Origin: Polytrichum commune
Taxonomy: Eukaryota > Streptophyta > Polytrichopsida > Polytrichales > Polytrichaceae
Direction of reading: 5' to 3'
Length of the DNA: 64,000 nucleotides
Assembly (NCBI GenBank): GCA_950295325.1
Contig: OX485803.1
Coordinates: forward strand, 56,247,554-56,311,553
The notes beneath the pieces are model-generated. The model made no database searches. It was not told the DNA's origin and saw only the letters and a program-made list of their open reading frames with translations. Shown one piece after another: positions 21,116 to 31,400 of the stretch. How positions within the stretch are numbered: the first letter of the stretch is position 1; every line of letters begins with the position of its first letter. The position numbers and the translations under genes are program-made.

Positions 21116-22441
21116 CTCCCACTTGGGATTCTTGTCCTTTGCATTCTCCCTCTGTTTGGGAGGCCTACCATAGAACTCCCACACCTCCCGCGAGGCCATG
21201 ATATTCCTTATCCAGGAAGCTTGGTAGGCCCTTTTCTTATTCCCCATGTTAAAGTAACGGGAGATGTCGCTCAGTCGGGTCTCATCGTCAGACCACACCA
21301 CCAGTGTCTTCCACACCTTCAACTTCTCCTTCTGATGGTTGGGATCGTCCCACTCAGTCATCAGTTGGATTTTCTTGGAAGCCTCAACGCTGTGTTGGCC
21401 GTCTATGAGCCAAAAATCGCCTTTCTGAATTGTCGCCCACATTTCAGGGGTAGGCATTTTCTTCAGTCCCTGGGGCATCACTACAATGGTTTGCCTGTCG
21501 TCTTTGAATTGTTCGCTAACGATCTGCGCGATTATCCAATCGACGTAGACGTCTTCTTTTGCCCGGACACATTTTTCTGGTGGCGCGAGATGACACTGAC
21601 TGATGTTCACGTCGAATTTGAAATCCCTGCCCATGAAAAAGCAATGGGAGCACTTGGTCGTGAAATTGTTCACGATTTTTTGGATCTCCCCTGCATCCAC
21701 TTCCTGCCCTGGCTTCGGCATGCGCAATTCTAGAGAGACTGGCTCGTCAGTCATCACAGATGACTCTCTCGCCCTCTTGGAGGGAGTTGTTTGGCGGCTG
21801 CCAGAAGGCGTAGGAGTCTGGCTATCCGCCGGTGTCTCTGATGGAGTGGTTCGTCTTGAGCTAGCCGGGACTGGTTGCGGCATCCTCACTGATTGAGGCC
21901 TTGACGACCCTGCACCTTCCTCAGTGGGTACCTTCCGCCTGACGGCTTGCTGAGACTTCGTTTTGCTCTGCAGGGCTTTGTTGAGCACGCTGATTGCATG
22001 CTTTAGTTTCGTAAACCGGCTCGAGACCTTTGTGTTCGATGTACTGGCATCGATGAAAATTGTCTCGGGTTTGATTACATCAAGTTCGACACATGACTCC
22101 CTTGCATATGTAGCGTCAAAGGGTTCGACGAACTGGTGCAGAAACATATGAGCATTCTGCACAGCGTTGTTCTCAAGGATGACGTCTGCGTAGTCTCCAA
22201 AAGACTGGACCGACGCCACCTCCCATCCCGTAAGAGTCGCCCAGGTATGTTTTTCCACGGTCCCTACTTTGACAACGAATATCAGTTTGTAAATGGAGGT
22301 TTTTACTACTTGAATTGACCAAGCGAGGACAAGCCCGTCCTTAGGGACATATGAGTCATCATGAGGTGTTTCGTGCTCCTGCCATAACACGTCTGGCGCA
22401 AGCATGAACCACCTTTCTCCTGGTCTTTTCTTTGGGGCCAT
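21116..22441 (-). CDS. Cargo gene exon 1: ParB-like domain
   Basis: 442 codons from the ATG at 22441, directly after acceptor-like TTTCTTTGCAG, to a perfect GAG/GTGAGT donor. Residues 1-150 (MAPKKRPGERW...) are unrecognised; 160-245 are Ser/Thr/Pro-rich and probably disordered. From about residue 265 the sequence follows a ParB/Srx-fold pattern: VNISQCHLAPPEKCVR, then an alpha/beta region, FWLIDGQHSVEAS (the DGxHR-like box, with Ser for Arg), KLKVWKTLVVWSDDETRLSDISRYFN. ParB-family domains bind or hydrolyse CTP/DNA in partition proteins, and occur next to DNA methylases in phages and integrative elements. The following exon is methyltransferase-like, which supports the assignment. The Arg of the box is missing, so nuclease or CTPase activity cannot be assumed. 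Expressed product not shown. Confidence 0.5.
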
Positions 22442-22984
22442 CTGCAAAGAAAGAAGCAAGGATGTTAGTTTCGGTCGTTCGACCCAAACTTCTTCACAAT
22501 AGATTAGATGTCACGTGATGGAAGGGAAATGTAATGCATCAACGCATTTATTTTTGGATTGTGTCTTGTTATTTTAGAACTTCATTTATATGTTTATATG
22601 GTATTTCGTTATCTTGGGTGGATTTGCGTTTTATATTGTCATCAAGGATTTCTTGAAAAATTTATACTGTAGAGGTTGCGTTTGGGTCGACCGACCCAAA
22701 CAGCAGGATGTGCTTTGGGTCGATCGACCCAAACTATAGGCTGTGTTTAGGGTTTAGGGACCCAAAGCACATCGTGTTGTTTGGATCGATCGACCCAAAG
22801 CACATCCTGCTGTTTGGGTCGATCGACCCAAACTATAGGCTGTGTTTGGGTCGTCTCCCCAAACTGTTCTATTTTAATATAGTTTTTTAAACTTGGCATG
22901 TAGCATATACAATGCTTATGCATTGTGTATGCTACAACACTGTCAATTAAGAAACACATATTGGAACCCCTTGAAAAACAATAC
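22442..22984 (-). other. Predicted 5' leader intron with seven palindromes
   Basis: RC of 22984 reads AAG/GTATTG (donor) and the 3' end is TTTCTTTGCAG just before the ATG. Palindromes or degenerate copies start at 22468 (GTTTCGGTC arm), 22680, 22713, 22745 (very degenerate), 22779, 22812 and 22843. The leader exon would lie upstream of 22985. Confidence 0.5.
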
Positions 22985-23880
22985 CTTTGCTGAGGGTTTC
23001 TGTTGTAGTCGTTGTAGATGGTTGCTTTTGAACAAGTGCTCTTCTTCGACTAAGACAGAATCAGTGAATTCCTATTCGCAGACACGCTAAAACTCACAAA
23101 CAACTACCAAAGATTTCAAACCTTTCTTGAATCTCTCAATAAACCCACAATCTCTCACACAACTCCTGAGTCTCTTCAGAATCACTCAAACAACAATTGT
23201 AACTCTCAAACAACAACTGAGTCTGTTAAAACAACAACTGAATCTCTCAAAACAATAACTAAATCTCTGAAAGCACTTTTGTATCACTTTTGTATCTCTT
23301 ATAGAACTTCCTAATCTGACAACCACTCACAAGCACTCACATGCACTCATAAGCACTCACATGCACTCACAAGCCCTCACATGCACTCACAAGCACTCAC
23401 ATGCACTCACAAGCACTCACATGTACTCACAAGCACTCACATGCACTCACAAGCACTCACATGCACTCACAAGCACTCATCCGCACTTCGAACTCTCGCA
23501 AGCACTGCCTAAAGCTCACACAGAATGTTGGAAAACCCTTCAACAATCTGGAAAACACTTCAACAATGCTATATATTGCAACACTAGTGCAATCTCCCGC
23601 TACAGCAAGAGAAGGGAGGGAAGGAGAAGAAAAAAGGGTGGAGAAGGAATGTAAAGAAAAGCGCCACCCTGAATCGCCACGGCGCTTCAGGAGAGGCGGC
23701 GCTTCCACAAGAGGCGCGGAGCGAAAGGTTGGCGGGAGAGAGAGAGAGAGAAAGGAGGAGAATGCTTGGCGGCTGGGGTTTTGTTACCCTCAGGAATTGG
23801 CCCCCAACCGCGCGAATAGGGTGCCAACGTGATTAGGGCAGCAACGGGAATAGGGTTACGGGGAACCCTAACTCCCATCC
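22985..23880 (-). promoter_or_regulatory. Probable 5' leader/promoter region of the cargo gene
   Basis: Upstream of the predicted leader exon. Contains CAACAACTGA-type imperfect repeats (23170-23270), a CACTCACA minisatellite (23323-23482) and then a GC-rich, CpG-rich block (23580-23870) unlike the AT-rich surroundings. A GC-rich island at the 5' end of a plant gene is common; no TATA box was assigned. Confidence 0.35.
23323..23482. repeat. 10/20-bp minisatellite (CACTCACAAG / CACTCACATG)
   Basis: About sixteen 10-bp units alternating CACTCACAAG and CACTCACATG, nearly perfect over 160 bp. Confidence 0.9.
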
Positions 23881-24363
23881 CTCTAAGGAGTAAACCCTTA
23901 GTGGGTAGTACAATTTTGAATAGACTTTGGAGTAGCCTAAGGTATACATCAAATGAGGTATTCTAAAAAACTAAACCATTTATACAACTAATTCATCTTT
24001 ACAACGCAACTTTATGCTAACACTAATACTTAATTCCTACTTACATGACACCATTAACTAAATTTTCCAAACAAGTTGAAGTCATTGGTTTCTCGTTTGT
24101 TTGAGCACGTTATAAAAAAAATACAATTACGTGCCAAATACAATAGACTTTACCATTGATGCCAACAACTCACACAATATGCAATGAATAAAAAAGACAA
24201 TCCCCACCCCCCAACATGAAATTCGGAAATTGAGGATATTTGAATGTGGAGCCTAAATGAATACCTTCCCCAAGTGCATATTGTGAGGGTTTGGAATTGC
24301 ATGATCTTTATTTCAAAATGCTAACATGCTCAAGTTTTATAGGGTATCCCCTAGATATTCACT

Positions 24364-25200
24364 TTGATGAATCACATAGTCGCCAATAAACCATGGATCG
24401 TGATATATGTACTTGGAATGTGATATAAAAGCAAATCGGAGAACCACAACATCATATGAAGCCCTTCAAGCAATCATGTTGTTATTGAAGGTTCGCTCCA
24501 AGTATATTAGATAATGGCGCAAGACAAACTTGATGTTGTTTGTATATGGAGGTAGCACTGAACAACTACAAGATTTGGGGTTTAGGGTTTAGGGTTTAGG
24601 GTTTAGGAGTCATGGTTATAACATATTAATCTATCCAATATTAACGTACAACATTGACTTACTGGTGAGAAGAGTCTTATAGGAAGGTTATAGTAAAGAT
24701 GATGTTGAGTATGTTAAGTTGTTATTTGGGACGTTTAAACGTGATATACTAATTGGTCTTGTGTTTATTCAAATAGCATTTCATGTTGTGGATGTTATTA
24801 GGACTTAGGGGTCTAACTTTGGATGTTTTGCTCCTTTTGATGAATCACATAGTCGCCAATAAACTATGGTTCATGATGTATTTAATATATGGAATGTGAT
24901 ATAAACGTAAATCGGTTAAGCACAACATCAAATGAAGCCATGCAAGCAATCGTGTTGTTGTTCATTGTTCCCTCCACGTATATTAGATAATGGAGAAAGA
25001 TATAAGAAATGTTGTTTATATATTAAGAAGAGTCTAATAGGAAGGTTATAGTGACCACAATCTTGATCATGTGAATATGTTATTTGGAACGTCTAAACAT
25101 GATATACTAATTGGTGTATGGTTTAGTCAATACGTATAATTTCATGTTGTGGATGTTATAAGGGTTTAGGGTTCAACTTTGGATGTTTTGTTCACACACA
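24364..25200. repeat. Degenerate tandem duplication (~474 bp)
   Basis: Both units share ATCACATAGTCGCCAATAAA, GATATACTAATTGGT, TTTCATGTTGTGGATGTTAT and AACTTTGGATGTTTTG in the same order; the second is shorter. Confidence 0.75.
24574..24608. repeat. Short interstitial telomere-like repeat (TTTAGGG)
   Basis: About four TTTAGGG units. Further short tracts with two or three units occur at 25350-25368 and 25782-25801, each at the same place in related duplicated sequence. Confidence 0.85.
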
Positions 25201-25660
25201 TTAGTAAGCTTGAAGTGAACTTGAGGATGGATTCAATTAGCATGGAAATATTGAACTAAAAAGCGACATTGGTAGTTAGTATCCCCTTATCGACGTCCAC
25301 ATACATTCGTCATTGCCACACTTGCATGCGAGAGAAGAGGACAATATTGTAGGGTTTAGGGTTTAGGGATGACAACATATTATATATAAAAGCTCTTGTC
25401 ACTTGCATTGTTGCAAATTCAGATTTGGAACAATAAATGAACTTTGTCATGACATAATTTGATTTCAAAATTAATAATTCCCCTTGCGAGGATCTTCATA
25501 ACCACTTTAACTATTGTATTTAGTGACTCTTACCATAAGGCGTTACACAATGTTTAGACTTCTTTTGTCTACATATTGGTTAATGCCATACCGTAATGTT
25601 TGAATTAAAGTAGATCAATATCATCATTTAATATGTATATGATGCATTAGGGTGACATTG

Positions 25661-25730
25661 TAGAAGTTTTTGTTTGATCCATATATTAATTTGAGACTAG
25701 AGAAAGTCTGAATTTAACGAATATAGTGTT
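25661..25730. repeat. Internal relic of a right element terminus
   Basis: About 60 bp nearly identical to the right end of the inner element (41620-41688): GTTTGATCCATATATTAATTT, GAGACTAGAGAAAGTCT and the terminal repeat ending ATATAGTGTT. One base differs in the TIR. No matching left terminus was found nearby. It is followed by ACAT. Confidence 0.75.
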
Positions 25731-26049
25731 ACATACGTTTATCATTGCCACACTTCCATGCGAGATAATAGAGCAATGTTCTAGGGTTTAGGGTTTAGGG
25801 GAGACAAATAAATAATTTTATTCATCATGACAATGGCCTCAAGCCTTGGAAACTCTCTCATAATTGCAGCCTCCAAATGGCCCCAACCCCACCGAAATAG
25901 GTTTGCACTTGAAAGCATTGAATGGAGTTGTGGTTGGGTATACATATTGGTTAAAATATACCGTTGTGACACTTGAAAAAATTAATGTGGCCGCCACCCT
26001 TCCTCCCAATGTCGTATGTCATATACACACAAAACCAAAAAAAGATTAA

Positions 26050-26448
26050 ATATCATAGACTAAATCATATGACGGCTGGGGTATGAGAGGGGCATTGAAA
26101 GATGCGCATTTTCTACAATAAACAGAAAACGGGGAATTCTGTCAGGAGGTTTGAAATAACAAGGCGGGAAAGGCATCCAATAAGGAAGTCGGGCAAGTGG
26201 AGGTGGATAGTATAAAGGGGCGCACCCCCCAAAAGTTGGTTTTTTTTTGCTCTTCCCCCACTCCTGAATTCGTAGAGAGAACTCTTAGTCGGAGCTGTAC
26301 TTCGAGGTTCGTTCACGCTGCTGTTCATGAGGACCTATCCACAGCATGCAAGTCCGCAGTGAACTTTGCAATGAGCTGAAATTCCACACACCTCTCAATA
26401 TCCGCTGCATTATACGCCGCATTATACGCTGTATTATACGTCGGTCGA
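26050..26448. other. Spacer with possible plus-strand TATA element
   Basis: Contains GTATAAAGGGG at about 26209 and three CATTATACGC-like short repeats (26402-26440). If the transposase has an upstream leader exon it could start here; this is speculative. Confidence 0.2.
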
Positions 26449-26664
26449 CACTAGTGTTGGCGGGTTCCAGTCTGACCCTTGTGAGGTTTGGGTCGGTCGA
26501 CCCAAACCCCTCCAGTAGTGTGGGCGGGTTCTAGTCTCACCCTTGTGAGGTTTGGGTCGGTCGACCCAAACCCCTTCACTAGTGTTGGGGGGAGTCTACT
26601 CTGACCCTTGTGAGGTTTGGGTCGGTCGACCCAAACCCCTTCACTAGTGTTGGGGGGGGGGTCT
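26449..26664. repeat. Palindrome minisatellite, left part
   Basis: About 65-bp units: TAGTGTTGG(C/G)GGG...TCTGACCCTTGTGAG followed by a palindrome. Palindromes at 26486-26507, 26550-26571 and 26615-26636, all with centre GGTC. The array is cut at 26664 by the retrotransposon and resumes at 37275. Confidence 0.9.
26660..26664. other. Target-site duplication of the retrotransposon (GGTCT)
   Basis: GGTCT at 26660-26664 is repeated exactly at 37275-37279, directly outside the two LTRs. Confidence 0.95.
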
Positions 26665-28364
26665 TGTGAGGCCAAACCCCCCACCCTTAAGCGTCCGTAG
26701 TCCGAGTAGTGGGTTTGGGCTCACATTCCTCCGCGGTATTGGATTTGGACTTGGATGAGTCCATAGTGCAAGGTTCACCCTTCAAGTGGTCTTGGATTTA
26801 ACTAGCTCCTTCATAAACCCAGCTCCTTCATAAACCCAGCTTCTTAGCTTCTAACTAAACAAACCCAGCTCCTTCATAAATCCAGCTCCTTCATGAACCC
26901 AGCTCCTTAGCTTCTAACTAAACAAACTCAGGTCCTTCATAAACCCAGCTCTTTACTTTCTAACTAAACAAACCCAGCTCCTTCATAAACCCAGCTCTTT
27001 ACTTTCTAACTAAACAAACCCAGCTCCTTCATGAACCCAGCTCCTTAGCTTCTAACTAAACAAACCCAGGTCCTTCATAAACCCAGCTCTTTACTTTCTA
27101 ACTAAACAAACCCAGCTCCTTCATAAACCCAGCTCCTTCATGAACCCACAACTTTGTAGTTGTAATCCCCAACTACCTCACTAATTATTCAAGCCCTTAA
27201 CTAATCTTCCTACCTAATTTCCCTAATTCTACTAACAACCCCTTTCTAATCACACAATTCTTCTCTAATCCTAAAATCCTAAAATCCTAGAGAGGAGAGG
27301 GGGAGAGAGAATTTCCTAACTTCACTAAGACTAACTAATCCACACAAGTATATTTTTGCACTCATCACAACATCAAGTGCTCAACTCTTAAACATGGAAC
27401 TTGCAACCACGTGTATTCAAAACATGAACTTTAAGTACCACAAATTGGAATCATGAATTAACTTTAAAATCCTTCACGTCAACACTAATTCTACCAAGAG
27501 GTCAAGCCCTCTTCAAGGCTAACAAGCCTTGGCTCTCAAACTAAAAACTAAGCACACACATGTGCTCCAATATGGCTTCCCACACCCACACTTATAACTC
27601 GTGGGGTGCCTTGGAGCACAAAGGAAAGAGAGGATGAGTGAGGGAAGAATGAGGGATTATATAGTAAGCTTGAGGGGGTGAGCACCCTCAAGGCTCACGA
27701 TAAGCCCTTGAGATTTCCTCCTACTTAGTAGGCGCCAATCCTATCTTCTAAGCCTTCCTCCCTCAAATGATCAACAAGGATCATAATTCGAACATTTAAC
27801 TAGCCTTGGCTTTCTACCTACCACACTTTACCAAACTTGGGATGCTTCAACCCAAACTTAGCCTCCTTCGCTTTCCGCCGCCATAACTTTCTCCCCTTAC
27901 TTTCCCAAATCGTCGCTCACCACTTAATTCAAACCACGATGCTTAACTCGTGATTTGATTGGTGCTTTGAGAATTTGCTTATCCTCCACCTTGCATTCTT
28001 CCTTGGGCCTTCCCCATTAAGTGGCCATGATGAGGTGGTCCACTTGTGCGCTCCATGTGATCCTCCATTCATCCCAATTCGAATGCACTTGCCTCTTGAG
28101 TCACTTTGGTTGTCTCCATCCATTTGTACTAGCCTACTCACTAACTATTCAATCCAAGTTCTCCTTACCTATCCTCATTCACTCAAATCCTTCCGAAGGT
28201 AAAAACACAATAACAACTCACATCCTAGCCTCTTACAACATGGTACTTCTAAGACTAACATTTCACTCTTTTTATATTTTTGTGAAGTAACATGCTACTT
28301 CAAAGTGCATCAACTAACGTTTCAAGGGTCTAAGACTAAATGTGGGCACCCTTTTGGGCTCACA
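26665..28364 (-). repeat. 3' LTR
   Basis: 1,700 bp; same length and almost the same sequence as 35575-37274. Contains internal tandem repeats of CCCAGCTCCTTCATAAA / CTTTCTAACTAAACAAA (about 26803-27150). Confidence 0.95.
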
Positions 28365-28425
28365 TAATTGGCGACCATCGGGGGATGAATCCAAACATCT
28401 CTTGCTCCAAGGGTAAGTTGCCTAG
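28365..28425 (-). other. 3' junction; no clear polypurine tract
   Basis: The segment between the pol stop and the 3' LTR is not purine-rich on the coding strand. On the plus strand it reads ATTGGCGACCATCGGGGGAT, resembling a primer-binding site for a tRNA ending in CCA. Confidence 0.45.
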
Positions 28426-31400
28426 TCAAGCTCGGTACTCCTTACATCTACTTCCCGATGTACGGGTAGGAAAGAGCTCACCATTCAACGTTTCCAATTG
28501 AATTGAATTATTAGGAAAGACCTCATAGACAAGGTAAGGTCCTAACCATACCGCATTGAATTTCGCCGGAAATTCAAGCTTTCGTGCGTCTTGAATCATG
28601 ACCATCATTCCCGGTGTTAGGGCCCTTCTCTTATGTCGTTTGTCGAAAGTAATCTTTCTCCTTCTTTGGATTGCCTCAATATGTTGAGCCGCCATTCTCC
28701 TCCCTTCGTCAAGTGCTTCCAAATCGGTTAGTCGATTTCGTAAGGATTGACTTTCGGTAAGTCTCGTACTCACGGCCACCCTAAGTGACTCGACTTCATA
28801 TTCGATTGGTAGTGTCGCTTCAAGACCATAGACTAAGGAAAATGGTGTAGCACGCGTAGTTACCTTATAGGTTGTACGGTATGCCCAAAGTGCCGCCGTT
28901 AGTTTCGTATCCCAATCCCGCTTCGAGTCTATAACCGTCTTGCGTAGTATACTCACCAAAATTCCGTTAACCCTTTCCGTTTGTCCATTGGTTTGTGGGT
29001 GGTAGGGAGTAGTCTTCCGGTGATCAATTTTAAATTTCTCTGTCATCTCTCGAATCAAGTCATTCAAAAAGTGAGTACCCCTATCGCTTACTAGGATCTT
29101 CGGCACCCCGAACCGCGAAATTATGTTTTCGTACATAAATGTTGCCGCGTGTTCCGCCGTGTCGGTCTTCACCGCTTTGGCTTCCGCCCACTTGGTGAGG
29201 TACTCGGTTGCCACCACAATATATTTCATTCCTTTTGAAGATTGGGGATGGACCTCACCCATATAGTCGATGCCCCATTTTTCGAAAGGAATTAAGGGTA
29301 ATGACACATGTAAAGGCATCTCCATTCTAAGGTCGTCTCGGGCATACCGTTGGCAAGCGTCGCATTTCCTTACATAGTTATGGGCGTCCTTAAATAGTGT
29401 AGGCCAAAAGTAGCCCGCTCTAAGTATTTTTTGCCCGGTGAGTTGACCTGAGAAGTGACCGCCGCAAGTGCTATCGTGGCAAGCGATTAAAATCGCTTCA
29501 ACCTCCGTTTTTGACACGCATCGTCGTAAAATACCATCGGACCCCCTTCTAAACAACCTATGGCCCACTACAACAAATTGCCTACTATTTACCCTCACCT
29601 TCCTTCTCTCTTCTTTTGTCCACTCTTTGGGCAACTTGTGGGTTGTTAGAAATTCCACTATGCCCGCATACCACTCCGGTGTAGAAGTGACCACAAAGAG
29701 GCTATCATCTACTAACATATCATTTACCGGATTTTTTCCTATCTCCTCCGACAACCTAGACAAGTGGTCCGCTTGTAAATGCATACGACCCGGTTTATAT
29801 TCCACCGTGTAGTCGAATTCTTCTAATAACAAAACCCACCTAGCTAACCTACCACTTAACTCCGCCTTGTTAATTAGATACTTGATAGCCATGTGGTCAA
29901 CAAAAAATACAACCGGGTTGCACATGAGGTAATGCCTAAACTTTTTAACGGAAAACACCATGGCTAGGCACTCCCTCTCCGTTGTAGAGTAGTTTCTTTC
30001 GGCGGGGGTCAATTGCTTACTCGCATAAGCTATAGGTTGATCCTTCTCTTTTTCTCCCGTTGCTTGACAAAGCGCACTCCCTATTGCCACATTACTAGCA
30101 TCACAATAGACGTGAAAAGGTTTACCCCAATTGGGTGGTATCAACACCGGATAGGTGCTCAACCTATCCCGCAATTCCTCAAAGGCTTTTTGACAAGCAT
30201 CCGTCCACTCGAATTTGACATCCTTTTTGAGCAAATGGGTAATGGGCACCGCTATCTTTGAAAAATTAGGAATAAGTTTCCGGTACCATCCCACATGTCC
30301 TAACAACTTAGAGATCCCCTTGGAATTGGTTGGAGTTGCCAAGTCGCTTATGGCCGCAATCTTATCCGGATCGGGTTCTCTACCTTTCTCACTAACAACA
30401 TAACCCAACAACACTCCCTTATTCACTCCCAAAAATGTCTTATCCGGGTTCAATGCTAACCTCATCTTCCTACACCTAACCAATGCCTCCCTAACACAAT
30501 GTAGGTGATCATCCACATTACTTTGTGTGCTAAAATCGTCCACAAAGACGGTCATGGATTTGAACAACAAGTCGGTGAAGATATACATTACTAATCGTTG
30601 GAAAGTAGCCGGGGCATTACATAACCCAAATGGCATCACTACCCACACAAAAGTACCCCAAGGTGTAGTAAAAGCCGTTTTATGGATATCTTGGAGGGCT
30701 ATGGAAATTTGATTATAACCCGCATACCCATCCATAAAGGTATATCGCGAATGACCTCCAACCTCCTCAAGCAACAAGGTGATAAAAGGTAAGGGGAAGT
30801 GATCCTTTTGTGTGCACGAATTCAATTTCCTATAGTCGACACAAACCCTTAATTTCCCATTTTTTTTCTTTACTAAGACCATAGGAGAAACCCAATCCGT
30901 GATTTCCACCGGCTTGATAAACCCGGCCTTCAATAACCTTTCCAATTCCGCTTTCACCAACAATTGCAATTGAGGATTCATCCTCCTCTCCTTTTGTCTA
31001 ATTGGCCTCGCCCCCGGAATTAAAGGAATCCGGTGCTCTACCATTTCCCTAGGAATTCCCTTAAGCTCATCGTAGGACCATGCAAAAGTATCACTAAACT
31101 CATCCACCAAATTGCTATACTCCCTAACCTCTTTCTCCCCCAATTTGGAGCCCATCTTCATTTGTCGGGTTTTTCCATTCTTTAATTTCACATCCACGTA
31201 CCGCCAATCCGCTTCCGACACATGTGCTTGTTCGTCTTTGTTCCGATACCAATCGGAAGGCACATTGGGGTAATCTTTCACATCTTGACCTACAACTATC
31301 CCCGTAGACGTGGTCTTGAAATGTAAAGGCTCCTCCAATTTCGATGACTCAATAATCACATCCTCCTCTTGAGTCCCATCTACATGAATTAAACTAACCT

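Larger units (their letters stand above)
23880..26050. other. AT-rich spacer of the inner element with tandem duplications
   Basis: No supported gene. A unit of about 474 bp starting TGATGAATCACATAGTCGCC (24367 and 24840) is duplicated in tandem with about 80% identity. A second pair shares TCATTGCCACACTT.CATGCGAGA and a following TTTAGGG block (25308-25368 and 25742-25801). Confidence 0.6.

Noticed and set aside
21116-22441. Bacterial contamination (ParB and methylase homology)
   Set aside because: Exons are bounded by canonical GT-AG introns in phase and lie inside a TIR element with plant-type neighbours.
24574-24608. True telomere or chromosome end
   Set aside because: Only about four units, followed by ordinary sequence on both sides.
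15041-25730. A separate 10.7-kb element bounded by 15041 and the 25730 terminus
   Set aside because: Its flanks (ATGT and ACAT) are not a direct duplication, whereas 15041 and 41688 give a perfect one and restore the host gene.
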